DNA of 64,000 nt from Paenibacillus sp. Root444D2. GTDB lineage: Bacteria > Bacillota > Bacilli > Paenibacillales > NBRC-103111. Below are positions 50,424-58,848 of the stretch, piece after piece. Numbering within the stretch: position 1 is the stretch's first letter; each line of letters starts with the position of its first letter. Location of the stretch: assembly GCF_001426375.1 (NCBI RefSeq), contig NZ_LMEO01000050.1, forward strand, positions 484,479 to 548,478. Direction: 5' to 3'. The position numbers and the translations under genes were made by a program. The notes below the pieces were generated by a model. The model had not been told where the DNA came from, ran no database searches, and saw only the letters and a program-made list of their open reading frames with translations.

Positions 50424-51704
50424 CTATATGTCTTTATTCAACATCATTTCGAGAATAAGTTTATCAATCTCAGATGTTGCTTCATTACCTATACGGCAAA
50501 AGTTGTCGATCGTTTTCTCTGCTTCATTTTCGATAAATCCATTCGTCGAGGAAATAGTCATCCCTTTTGATGCGAGAAGCGCAGATTGTACCGCTGCACT
50601 CGTACAGGTCGCTACTTTCATAGCGCAGCCGCCTTTTGCTCCATCGCACATCATCCCGGATACATTACCGAGCATGTTTTGGATCGCCGCTTTAATCTCC
50701 GTTTTCCCTCCACCAAGCAGATAGGTAATGCCGCAGCTTGCACCCGTACCGGATACGGTGACCCCACATAATGCGGATAATCGCCCAAACTTGGACTTGA
50801 TATGAATGGTGATTAAATGGCTTAGCGCAACGGCACGAATGAGTTTCTCCTCAGAGGCGCCAAGCTTTTCTGCCGCCGCTACAACAGGATTCGTCGCTGC
50901 AATGCCTTGGTTTCCGCTTCCCGAATTTGCCATAACCGGCATCGAGGATCCCGCCATGCGAGCATCCGATCCAGCTGCTGAAAGAGCCATAGCATGAGAG
51001 ATTAAATCGTCGGACAGAATACCTTTTTGCACATTTTCTTTAATCGTTTTACCGACTTCGAGACCGTACGCATGTTCCAAACCATCTAATCCTGCTTTAC
51101 GGTTTAGCTCAATACTTTGCTTGACCAAACCGAGGTCCGCAAGATCCACCGTGTTCACGAAATCCACAATCGAATCAATCGTTAGCTCGCTTCGATCTTC
51201 TTTGGAACTCTTAAAACTCGCGTTGGCACAGCCTCCCATGTCAACGATCTGCCCGTCTACTTCTATCAATGTTATATTCGTATGATTATCCGTAATAACA
51301 ACCTTCGCGTACCTTTTCTCTGCTTCAATAATAACCTCAATATATAATTTCTTTGGTGTATCGGCGAGATGGACAACAGAAATCCCTCGTTCCACCATAT
51401 TCTGCGCCACTGAAATATCTTCGGGCTTAATATCGGCAAGCACTTCTAGCTGCTTCTCCGCATTACCGGCAACTGCACCTAACGCAGCGACAAAATCGAT
51501 CCCTGTCAGGCCAGTACCGGGTATACCAACTGCAAGTGCATTCTTGATTATACCTGCGCTTGCATAAACCGTAATTTTATCAATAGTGCCATCCACATAA
51601 GTCCTAGCCTTCGCCGCAGCTAAGGCAATCGCTACCGGCTCTGTGCAGCCAAGAGCAACAACGAGCTCGTTTTGCAGTATGCTAATGAATGTATTCGTCC
51701 TCAT
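50424..51704 (-). CDS. L-cysteine desulfidase / UPF0597 family (CyuA, YhaM)
   Basis: A 426-aa serine-dehydratase-like iron-sulfur protein of the UPF0597/CyuA family. Cysteines expected to hold the cluster or assist catalysis appear as LGCTEPVA near the N-terminus, CGVTVSGTGASCG and MMCDGAKGGCAMK near the C-terminus; SGSGNQGIAATNPV is the family signature. The described reaction is anaerobic L-cysteine to pyruvate, sulfide and ammonia. ATG 51704 is preceded by GGGGAGG; longer frames upstream have no ribosome site. A promoter TTGAAC-18 bp-TATATT lies about 80 bp upstream. Confidence 0.87.
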   Translation of the reverse strand: MRTNTFISILQNELVVALGCTEPVAIALAAAKARTYVDGTIDKITVYASAGIIKNALAVGIPGTGLTGIDFVAALGAVAGNAEKQLEVLADIKPEDISVAQNMVERGISVVHLADTPKKLYIEVIIEAEKRYAKVVITDNHTNITLIEVDGQIVDMGGCANASFKSSKEDRSELTIDSIVDFVNTVDLADLGLVKQSIELNRKAGLDGLEHAYGLEVGKTIKENVQKGILSDDLISHAMALSAAGSDARMAGSSMPVMANSGSGNQGIAATNPVVAAAEKLGASEEKLIRAVALSHLITIHIKSKFGRLSALCGVTVSGTGASCGITYLLGGGKTEIKAAIQNMLGNVSGMMCDGAKGGCAMKVATCTSAAVQSALLASKGMTISSTNGFIENEAEKTIDNFCRIGNEATSEIDKLILEMMLNKDI

Positions 51705-51821
51705 GATGACCTCCCCTAACACCGAAAGGCACCAAAAGACCTTCGAATGATTCTTAAAATATACTATAGTTGCTTCGCGTAGTTCAACTCGTACATTTTG
51801 AGAAAATTTGGCAGATAAAGA

Positions 51822-51844
51822 AAATCCGCCATTTAGGCGGATTT
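51822..51844 (-). terminator. terminator of the carboxymuconolactone decarboxylase gene
   Basis: AAATCCGCC-TAAAT-GGCGGATTT on the minus strand followed by TCTTT, 18 bases after the stop codon. Confidence 0.85.
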
Positions 51845-51862
51845 CATCGGACCATATTCTTT

Positions 51863-52306
51863 TTACTCGGCAGCAGGGAACATTCCGGTAGAAATGGCAA
51901 TACGGTTCCAAGCATTAATCGTATTGATCGCCATGATAAGCGTCACATATTCCTTTTCATCAAAATGCTCCCGCACTTTCTCATAAACGGCTTGTGGTAC
52001 ACCATTCTCCGAGATTCGGGTCACGGTTTCTGTCAACTCCAGCAATGCTCTTTCTTTGTCGGAATAAAAGGGAGCTTCGCGCCATGCAGTGAGTAAATTA
52101 ATCCTTTGCTGTGTTTCACCCATGTTCCGCAGATCCCTTGTATGCATGTCGATGCAATAAGCGCAACCGTTGATTTGTGACGCTCTTATTTTGATAAGCT
52201 CATATAACTTTGCATCTAAACCGCTTGTTTTAATAAAACCTTCCAGCTTCAGCATCGTTTGCAATGCTTCTGGATTTACTTTGTTATACGTTAATCTAAC
52301 TTCCAT
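51863..52306 (-). CDS. carboxymuconolactone decarboxylase / AhpD-like protein
   Basis: A 147-aa AhpD-fold protein: MLKLEGFIKTSGLDAKLYEL, then INGCAYCIDMHTRDLR with the redox/catalytic CxxC...H motif, and TLIMAINTINAWNRI. The family includes alkylhydroperoxidase AhpD and lactone decarboxylases. Its gene starts 37 bp after the end of the ECF41 sigma gene, the standard neighbour and target of ECF41 factors. ATG 52306 follows GGAGGAG. An ECF41-type promoter is visible within the sigma gene's 3' end. Confidence 0.9.
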   Translation of the reverse strand: MEVRLTYNKVNPEALQTMLKLEGFIKTSGLDAKLYELIKIRASQINGCAYCIDMHTRDLRNMGETQQRINLLTAWREAPFYSDKERALLELTETVTRISENGVPQAVYEKVREHFDEKEYVTLIMAINTINAWNRIAISTGMFPAAE

Positions 52307-52343
52307 TTGAATCTCCTCCGTAACGATTAATTTAGGTTTGCCT

Positions 52344-53252
52344 CTATAAGACAAATAAGTCCTGAAATTTGTGACAATTCAGCACGGAAGAAATATGTTG
52401 AAGTTTATCAGGATTCAAAATCTGAAAAACCTGATTGGCTTGCAACCGTTTCTCATCCATATCAAAACAAATAACCATGTCAGCGATTTGATCCTTTACG
52501 AGAACAAGTCCAGTTTGACCGTTGATGAGAATAGGCTTCCATTGCCCCTTCAGCGAGCCTTTTGCTGCAATACCTTCGAAGAGGCTCAGAATACGTTGCT
52601 TGCCGAATATGGTATTGAGAGCTGTTCGTCTTTTTCCACCGCCATCAGATATCAGCACGGCATCATCGGTTAGCAAGGAGACAAAATCTTTAAAGTTTCC
52701 CGTATGTACAGCATGCATAAATTTCTTTACAAGCGGCTCTGAATCCCCGATTCCTCCAACATTCCGCTCCTTTGCTTGGTTGACTTTCACTTTTGCTCGA
52801 CTATAGATTTTACGGCAATTGATTTCAGTTTTATTTAGCATGTCTGCGACCTCTGCGTACTCATAGCCAAGCACTTCTCTTAGCACGAACACAGCTCTCT
52901 CCACAGATGATAATTCTTGCAGCAATACAAGGAAAGCATAAGAAATGGTTTCGTCTTGAACGATTTGTCCCATGGGATCATCGTTGTTTGCCATCATCAG
53001 CGGCTCGGGCAGCCAAGAACCAACGTAAATTTCTCTTTGCTTGCGAGCCGATTTCAAGTAATTCAGGCAGCGGTTGGTCATCATTTTGACTAAATAAGAT
53101 TTCAGGTTGGTGATGTTATCCGAATCTAACGTTTGCAGGGAGGTAAACAGATCCTGCATCATATCTTCCGCGTCTGACACAGAGCCTAGCATCCGGTAAG
53201 CCACTGAGAATAGTAAATGCTTATACGTGCGATAAATCGTTTCGAAGTCCAT
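52344..53252 (-). CDS. ECF41-family RNA polymerase sigma factor (SigJ-like, SnoaL C-terminus)
   Basis: A 302-aa extracytoplasmic-function sigma factor. Region 2 (YRMLGSVSDAEDMMQDLF), region 4 (LSSVERAVFVLREVLGYEYA), then a fused SnoaL-like domain. All three ECF41 signature motifs are present: WLPEP in the inter-domain linker, DGGGK at the start of the C-terminal domain and NPDKL near the end. ECF41 factors have no anti-sigma; the fused domain controls activity. The downstream gene is the expected carboxymuconolactone decarboxylase partner. Confidence 0.93.
   Translation of the reverse strand: MDFETIYRTYKHLLFSVAYRMLGSVSDAEDMMQDLFTSLQTLDSDNITNLKSYLVKMMTNRCLNYLKSARKQREIYVGSWLPEPLMMANNDDPMGQIVQDETISYAFLVLLQELSSVERAVFVLREVLGYEYAEVADMLNKTEINCRKIYSRAKVKVNQAKERNVGGIGDSEPLVKKFMHAVHTGNFKDFVSLLTDDAVLISDGGGKRRTALNTIFGKQRILSLFEGIAAKGSLKGQWKPILINGQTGLVLVKDQIADMVICFDMDEKRLQANQVFQILNPDKLQHISSVLNCHKFQDLFVL
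52350..52376 (-). promoter_or_regulatory. ECF41-type promoter for the decarboxylase gene
   Basis: Minus strand TGTCACA (52376-52370), exactly 16 bp, then TGTC (52353-52350). The published ECF41 target consensus is TGTCACA-N16-CGTC, so only one base of the -10 differs. It lies inside the last codons of the sigma gene, about 45 bp before the decarboxylase ATG. Confidence 0.7.
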
Positions 53253-53622
53253 AAACTAAATATCTCCAATCTTGTGTTAAAAAATGTATATCGCAAAAAA
53301 GCGTCCGGAAACGTCTCGACTTCCTTAGCATAGCGCGGTCCGTTCGTAAAATCTACCCTTTCGGCGCTGCCGCGTGCGGCAAACTGATTCACGGTAGAGG
53401 GGAAACGTTACATGCTTGTCACGTTCGGATGAGACAAGACTTTGTCTCACTCCCTAATCGATAAAGCCTGTACTCCCCTTAAGTAGTGGAGCTTCCCCGA
53501 CTTTAGTACAGCTACCATAACCGTCGGCGGTCCGTTTTCGTAGAAGCTCAAAGAAGCTACAATAAAGACATAAGAACGAAGCAGACATACAAAATGCCTA
53601 TATTTGAGAGGAGATTTATATA
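53253..53622. other. intergenic region between the sigma factor and PspC genes
   Basis: 370 bp without a gene. It contains TGCCGC/GCGGCA (near 53368-53381) and GAGACAA-GACT-TTGTCTC (53431-53448) inverted repeats. No ECF41-type promoter before the sigma gene was found, so I see no sign of autoregulation. The ribosome site GAGAGGAG precedes PspC. Confidence 0.5.
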
Positions 53623-53820
53623 ATGAACAAATTATTCAGATCCACTACAGACAGTAAATTAACCGGCCTTTGCGGAGGTATTGCAGAATGGCTCGGAGTT
53701 AATCCAACCATCATTCGCCTAATCGTAGTTTTTTCTGCTCTATGCAGCTTTGGAACCGTCACACTGCTTTACTTCATCGGCTCTATCCTTGTTCCGAAAA
53801 TGCCTTATAGCCATATATAA
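53623..53820 (+). CDS. PspC-domain membrane protein
   Basis: A 65-aa stand-alone PspC domain: LFRSTTDSKLTGLCGGIAEW, then LGVNPTIIRLIVVF and one hydrophobic segment (about residues 35-57). Such proteins sense or respond to envelope stress in the membrane; in Firmicutes they often act without other Psp partners. AGAGGAG precedes ATG 53623. A strong terminator follows. Confidence 0.9.
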   Translation: MNKLFRSTTDSKLTGLCGGIAEWLGVNPTIIRLIVVFSALCSFGTVTLLYFIGSILVPKMPYSHI

Positions 53821-53827
53821 TACTAGA

Positions 53828-53878
53828 AAAGCAAAAAATCGAGCCCTATTAACGATAACGGGCTGGATTTTTTGCTTT
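53828..53878. terminator. bidirectional intrinsic terminator
   Basis: AAAGCAAAAAATCGAGCCC pairs with GGGCTGGATTTTTTGCTTT (two mismatches/wobbles) between the convergent pspC and hutH genes. Confidence 0.85.
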
Positions 53879-53880
53879 AA

Positions 53881-55425
53881 TTATTGAATAGTTGTTATCG
53901 GTGAAATTTCAACCCCAATATCTGTCCCTTGTAACATGGAAGTTATTTTTTTGATGTCGTAAGACAGCACTCTATCTTTTTCCAAGAACGGTACCTGTTC
54001 GCGGCACTTGGCATAAATCCACTTTGTCCCTTTGCCCAGATGCTCGGGATTACGATAATCAATAGCTTGAGAAGCACATAAAAGCTCAATAGCGATAACG
54101 GAGTAAGCATTTTCTACAATTTGCTTCGCTTTTCTGGCCCCGATCGTCCCCATACTTACGTGATCCTCTTGATTGCCTGAAGATGGAATGGAATCGACAC
54201 TAGCTGGATGAGCCAAAGATTTATTTTCGGAAACCACCGAAGCAGCAGCATATTGGGCAATCATAAACCCGGATTGAAGACCTCCATGTTTTGTCAAAAA
54301 GGGAGGTAGATCACCATTTAACTGCGGATTGACTAAGCGCTCGATCCTTCTCTCGGAGATGTTGGCCAATTCTGACATACAGATGGATAAAAAGTCCATA
54401 GCTAATGCGATCGGTTGCCCATGAAAATTGCCGCCAGAAATTACCCTCTCTTGCTCCTCGAATATGAGTGGATTATCAGTAACTGAATTAATTTCCACCT
54501 CAATTTTTTCCAATACATAAGAAATCGCATCACGGCTTGCTCCATGAACCTGCGGTATGCAGCGAAGGGAGTACGCATCCTGCACTCTTAATTCTCCTTG
54601 ATTTGTCATCAATTGGCTTCCCATTGTCAGTCTTTTCATATTTTCGGCAACCTGCAGTTGGCCTTTATGTGGTCTAATTTCATGCGTTTGCGCATCGAAA
54701 GCGTCCCTGATTCCCAATAATGCTTCACAACTCAGAGCTCCCGTCGCATCCGCCCATTTCGCCAAATTCAAAGCGTCATAACAGGCTATTGCCCCGACCG
54801 CGGTCATGACCTGGGTTCCATTTATTAACGCAAGTCCTTCTTTAGCTTCTAAAGATATCGGTTGAATGCCCGCCATTTTCATAGCCACTCCGCCATCTAG
54901 ACGCCGACCTTTGTAAACCGCCTCACCTTCTCCAAATATGACTAAAGCTACATGCGACAATGGAGCCAAATCGCCACTGGCACCGAGCGAACCCTTCTCT
55001 GGTACGACCGGAACGACATCCTTATTCAGCATCTCGATCATCGTTTGGACAACCTCAAGCCGGATGCCCGAGTAACCTAACGAAAGCGATTTGATTCGAA
55101 GCAGCATAATCGCCCTAACGACTTCTACTGGCAATGCTTGCCCTATTCCGCAAGCATGACTGCGAATGAGATTTTCCTGGAGCTCTTTTGTATCTTCACT
55201 TGAAATATAAGTATCACTGAATTTACCAAATCCGGTGGTAAGTCCATAAACCGTTTTTTTCTCTCGAAGAAGCTTTTCCACATAACTTCTGCTGCGATTC
55301 ATTTTTTCCACACTTGTATGGTTCAAAGCCACCTTAGCCTTGTTTCGAGAGACTTCAATTACATCTTTTAATGTTAGTGTTATTCCGCTACCTACTAGGA
55401 TTTCTGTCTTCAATGTCTGCATCAT
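53881..55425 (-). CDS. hutH: histidine ammonia-lyase
   Basis: A 514-aa homotetrameric lyase that converts L-histidine to trans-urocanate and ammonia, the first step of histidine use. The internal Ala149-Ser150-Gly151 of GSLGASGDLAPLSHV forms the MIO cofactor; YGLTTGFGKF and GGNFHGQP are active-site loops. Full family length. Expression is probably under HutP attenuation, given the terminator and UAG triplets just upstream. The rest of the pathway (hutU, hutI, hutG) is not in this window. GAGGAG precedes ATG 55425. Confidence 0.95.
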   Translation of the reverse strand: MMQTLKTEILVGSGITLTLKDVIEVSRNKAKVALNHTSVEKMNRSRSYVEKLLREKKTVYGLTTGFGKFSDTYISSEDTKELQENLIRSHACGIGQALPVEVVRAIMLLRIKSLSLGYSGIRLEVVQTMIEMLNKDVVPVVPEKGSLGASGDLAPLSHVALVIFGEGEAVYKGRRLDGGVAMKMAGIQPISLEAKEGLALINGTQVMTAVGAIACYDALNLAKWADATGALSCEALLGIRDAFDAQTHEIRPHKGQLQVAENMKRLTMGSQLMTNQGELRVQDAYSLRCIPQVHGASRDAISYVLEKIEVEINSVTDNPLIFEEQERVISGGNFHGQPIALAMDFLSICMSELANISERRIERLVNPQLNGDLPPFLTKHGGLQSGFMIAQYAAASVVSENKSLAHPASVDSIPSSGNQEDHVSMGTIGARKAKQIVENAYSVIAIELLCASQAIDYRNPEHLGKGTKWIYAKCREQVPFLEKDRVLSYDIKKITSMLQGTDIGVEISPITTIQ

Positions 55426-55453
55426 GATCTCTCCTCGTATGAAAATATAAAAA

Positions 55454-55577
55454 AGGAGCCAATACCAAATAAGGTATCGGCTCCTAAATCACTAAAATTA
55501 CTAATAGCCTGGTTTATTATTAAATTCACTTCCATTGTTTCATGTGCAAAGAATGGTCATTCATCACTAAATAGCTA
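55454..55577 (-). promoter_or_regulatory. HutP-responsive attenuator between hutP and hutH
   Basis: Minus strand: UAG triplets at 55577-55575 (also the hutP stop), 55569-55567, 55503-55501, 55494-55492 and 55486-55484, spaced by five to six bases within each group, then the terminator AGGAGCCGATACC/GGTATTGGCTCCT (55485-55454) with six T. HutP with histidine and Mg2+ is known to bind clustered UAG (NAG) triplets next to this kind of terminator and let transcription continue into hutH. Confidence 0.75.
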
Positions 55578-56036
55578 AATATGATTAAATCCATAGCCAA
55601 AGGCTTCATGCTCAAAACCCTTTTTAGGAGCACCAATGGTTCCGTAAATAGATACCGCGATCCATTCACCGCTTTGCTCAGAAGATTCACCTAACTTACC
55701 GCGAACAATGGAGAATGTCAGCCCAACGGTCCGTAATATATCACCGAACTGTACCATTCCTCTGCCAACACCTTGAAGAGCTTCAATGATAGCGTGGTAT
55801 AAAGCGTGCACTTCGTGATAAATATCTTTATTAATAATTAGATTGTTTTTAGCCGTCGTTTCTATGGCTGCGATAACTTTGTTTAAATCCATCGCTCCAA
55901 CTTTACCTACAACGTATCGATAGCCTTTTTCTTTCAACTCATTTTCAACAGCTTCATTCCATGAATGATCCCTTAAAACGGCTAATAACATAGACAATTT
56001 ACCGATTGGAAAAGATGTCTTTTCTGGACTCGTCAT
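55575..56036 (-). CDS. hutP: HutP, histidine-responsive antiterminator
   Basis: A 153-aa RNA-binding antiterminator. VGKVGAMDLNKVIAAIETTA, HEVHALYHAIIEALQGVGRG and SIYGTIGAPKKGFEHEAFGYGFNHI hold the conserved His residues that bind metal and histidine. Same length and layout as Bacillus HutP. It binds UAG triplets in the leader of hutH when histidine is present. AGGCGATCC precedes ATG 56036. First gene of a short hutP-hutH unit. Confidence 0.95.
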   Translation of the reverse strand: MTSPEKTSFPIGKLSMLLAVLRDHSWNEAVENELKEKGYRYVVGKVGAMDLNKVIAAIETTAKNNLIINKDIYHEVHALYHAIIEALQGVGRGMVQFGDILRTVGLTFSIVRGKLGESSEQSGEWIAVSIYGTIGAPKKGFEHEAFGYGFNHI

Positions 56037-56189
56037 TGGATCGCCTCCTAAAGATCTTATTTTATACTTTTTGGATCCAAAGCATCGCTTTAATGCAATA
56101 TTAGATAACGTTTACATTTGATGAATAAGCGTGGATGACAAACCTGATCTTTGATTGTCTGTTGCTTTTATTACAATAAAAAACAAAAA

Positions 56190-56248
56190 AAGATCGCGTT
56201 AAAAGTAAATAGATACTTACGTATCCTTATTACTTTAGCCCGGATCTT
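56190..56248 (-). terminator. terminator of the MFS gene at 56334
   Basis: A long imperfect stem with outer AAGATC/GATCTT, inner AAAGTAA/TTACTTT-type and GGATAC/GTATC arms, followed on the minus strand by seven T. It separates the exporter from hutP. Confidence 0.7.
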
Positions 56249-56333
56249 CTAAATAACTAATTGCTAAACGACTGAACTGTATAATGAAATATAACATGGG
56301 GATAAGTGGATGTCAACAAGAAGAGAATCTATA

Positions 56334-57737
56334 TTAAGCAGCTTTAGAGGCTGGTTCTTTAACTGTACTACGCGCTGGGAGAAACCAGAGAAGCACAACA
56401 ACAAGAGCCGCTGTAATAAATACAACTGAACCCATTATGGAAACAGAAATAGCATGTGCAAATTGTTGTTTTAATGGTAACTCTGATCGGTTTACGGTCT
56501 CAAAGACCGTAATAAGAATAGCTAAACCCATCGAACAACCCGTTTGTTGTGCGACATTGATAAGACCTGACGCGGCACCCGAATCACGTGAATCAACATC
56601 AGACAGACCAAAAGATGTTAATGGTTGAAATACCATCCCAGCGCCCATCCCCATGATGATCAACGGAACGAAGATTTGCGGAAAGAATTGTGAATCTACT
56701 GAGATTTGGCTCAACCAGCTCGTACCTATAATCGCAATGATCAAACCGGCAATTAGCACTTTTAAATTTCCAAACCGGGTTACCAACCAAGGCATAAGAT
56801 ACATCATCCCGAACTGCACACTCGTAAAAGGCAGAAATGCGAGCCCAGCTTCAAAAGAACTAAAACCAAGAACGTTTTGTAAAAATTGCGGGATAAAGAA
56901 AAACAATGAAAAATTACCACACAAAAACAGGAATCTTCCGAGATATGCCCCTGACCGCTGACGGCTCGAAAACAAACGAAGCGGTGTAATGGGTTGTTTC
57001 GCACGAGCTTCGATAAACACAAATGCCACTAACAATATAACACCAACAATAAGTGAAATTAATGTCTCTATATTACCCCAGCCATGAGCTGCCGCTTGTA
57101 CAAAACCAAATACCAGTGCAGTAATTCCGATTACAGATGTCAATGCCCCCTTTATATCAAAGCGCCCCGAGTTTTTCTCCGTCTCCTTTAAATATCGTGG
57201 CACCATAATGAGCAGGGCAATTCCAATGGGTACGTTGATAAACATCCCTACGCGCCAAGAAATTAAGTCCGTCAGTACTCCGCCAAGGATGAGTCCAATA
57301 CTGCCGCCTGCTCCTGATACAGCACTGTATATGGCGATCGCTTTCGTACGTTCTTTGGCTTCTACAAAGGTCACCGACAATAATGCGAGCGTAGATGGTG
57401 TTGCTATTGCTGCCGCAAGGCCTTGTAATGCACGAGTAATGATCAGAAATTCCGCTGATTGAGCTAATCCAACCATTATTGAGGCAAGCGTAAATAATGC
57501 AATACCAACACTAAACATTCTCCTTCTCCCCAAGATATCCCCCGCCCGGGCACCTAACAATAAGAAACCCCCAAAGGCCAAAATATATGCATTTTGTAAC
57601 CATGTCAAACTGGTTGTCGATATATGAAGTGTACGACCGATTTCAGGCAGCGCCGTTACCATGATGGATGAATCGAGTACAACCATAAGTTGACATGCAA
57701 TGATAATAGTTAAAATAATTTGTTTAGACTGGTGCAT
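56334..57737 (-). CDS. DHA2-family MFS exporter (EmrB/QacA)
   Basis: A 467-aa 14-segment exporter: segment 1 VVLDSSIMVTALPEIG, motif A GARAGDILGRRRMF, RALQGLAAA, motif C SAVSGAGGSIGLILGG. Drug/H+ antiport expected. AGGAGAGG precedes ATG 57737. It is followed by its terminator; the adjacent minus-strand TetR gene at 57922 has its own terminator between them, so regulation by that TetR is uncertain. Confidence 0.88.
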   Translation of the reverse strand: MHQSKQIILTIIIACQLMVVLDSSIMVTALPEIGRTLHISTTSLTWLQNAYILAFGGFLLLGARAGDILGRRRMFSVGIALFTLASIMVGLAQSAEFLIITRALQGLAAAIATPSTLALLSVTFVEAKERTKAIAIYSAVSGAGGSIGLILGGVLTDLISWRVGMFINVPIGIALLIMVPRYLKETEKNSGRFDIKGALTSVIGITALVFGFVQAAAHGWGNIETLISLIVGVILLVAFVFIEARAKQPITPLRLFSSRQRSGAYLGRFLFLCGNFSLFFFIPQFLQNVLGFSSFEAGLAFLPFTSVQFGMMYLMPWLVTRFGNLKVLIAGLIIAIIGTSWLSQISVDSQFFPQIFVPLIIMGMGAGMVFQPLTSFGLSDVDSRDSGAASGLINVAQQTGCSMGLAILITVFETVNRSELPLKQQFAHAISVSIMGSVVFITAALVVVLLWFLPARSTVKEPASKAA

Positions 57738-57870
57738 TCAGTTCGCCTCTCCTTCTCAAATGCTTGATTTGAACTATAGCACACAATATTTCTAAAGTAA
57801 ACATTTTATATGTATTTTGTCTATTTTGTTTTTATTGTAAAATTTGTAGGAAGGACTTTTAGCATACAAA

Positions 57871-57904
57871 AAGACCTGCTTGATATTTCTCATCAGCAGG
57901 TCTT
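57871..57904 (-). terminator. terminator of the TetR gene
   Basis: AAGACCTGCT pairs with AGCAGGTCTT and the minus strand continues with TTTTTG, 17 bases after the TetR stop. Confidence 0.85.
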
Positions 57905-57921
57905 CACTTTATCCATATAGT

Positions 57922-58503
57922 TTATTGAGAACGAAGCAAAGTAAATTGTTTGGCAAGATAAAGCGGCGTATACGGCATATCCTTACGAAGCCAAGCTACG
58001 ATTGTACCGATCAAGGCTGAAGATCCGTACCAAATGGCAATATCCTTTTGAATACCTACTGTAGAAAGGAAGGATTCGTTCCCCATTCTCTCTACTCTTG
58101 CGGTTACCAATTCCGTCAGCAGCTTTAACAACCGCTCCGTAAAGATCGGGGTACGTTTCGACGCGAGAATAACTTTATAAAATTTAGCATGTTCGGCAAT
58201 ATGTTCAAGCAAGTTCACAAGTAGCGGCCAATCCTCTTCTTCTGTGGAATTCTGATTCCCAGGCGCACAGTTCAAAATTCCATTAATGTCCCCGATCATA
58301 TCATCCGCCATCTTCTCCAGCATATCCGGAATGTCCCGATAATGAAGATAAAAGGTAACTCGGTTGATGGTAGCGCGTTCTGCGATGCGATTTACCGAAA
58401 TTTTCTCGATATCCATTTCCTGAAGCAATTCCACAAAAGCGTCTTTAAGCAATTGACGTGTGCGGAGTATGCGGGGATCGGTGCGGGATGTTCTATTATT
58501 CAT
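57922..58503 (-). CDS. TetR-family repressor
   Basis: A 193-aa TetR regulator of the type with an N-terminal RILRTRQLLKDAFVELLQE helix, HTH IAERATINRVTFYLHYRDIP and a C-terminal TetR_C_7-like helical domain. AAAGGGA precedes ATG 58503. It is divergent from the DHA2 exporter at 58849, with TTACA-N3-TGTAA operator boxes next to both starts. Confidence 0.9.
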   Translation of the reverse strand: MNNRTSRTDPRILRTRQLLKDAFVELLQEMDIEKISVNRIAERATINRVTFYLHYRDIPDMLEKMADDMIGDINGILNCAPGNQNSTEEEDWPLLVNLLEHIAEHAKFYKVILASKRTPIFTERLLKLLTELVTARVERMGNESFLSTVGIQKDIAIWYGSSALIGTIVAWLRKDMPYTPLYLAKQFTLLRSQ

Positions 58504-58563
58504 ATATCCCTTTCTTTTCCTTTATTTAGCAAGTTACATCTATTTTATATTATGTAAATTATA

Positions 58564-58815
58564 TTACAAACTGTAAATTTAGTCCACGTTAGACCCATCC
58601 TCTTCCATGTCCCTCGGGATTGCTCCAAACGCGAAAAAAAGGGTTGAGCCGGTAAGCTACAATTTCCGGAATTTACGTCGTATTTTTTCAAGATAAACTA
58701 CAAAAAAGATTTCCATGTATACTAAATTACACTTCGTCAAAGTTTGTCGCTTGTAAACAACATGTTTCTGGATATAATTTAATTTACAGTTTGTTTATTA
58801 TATAACATATTGTAA
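58564..58815. promoter_or_regulatory. TetR operator boxes TTACA-N3-TGTAA
   Basis: A perfect site TTACA-AAC-TGTAA at 58564-58576, near the TetR gene, and near-perfect sites TTACA-GTT-TGTTT (58784-58796) and TAACA-TAT-TGTAA (58803-58815) near the exporter. The latter two follow a promoter TTGTAA (58751-58756), 16 bp, TATAAT (58773-58778), covering its start site. Confidence 0.65.
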
Positions 58816-58848
58816 ATTTATTTGATAGACATGAAAGGATGAACTAAG

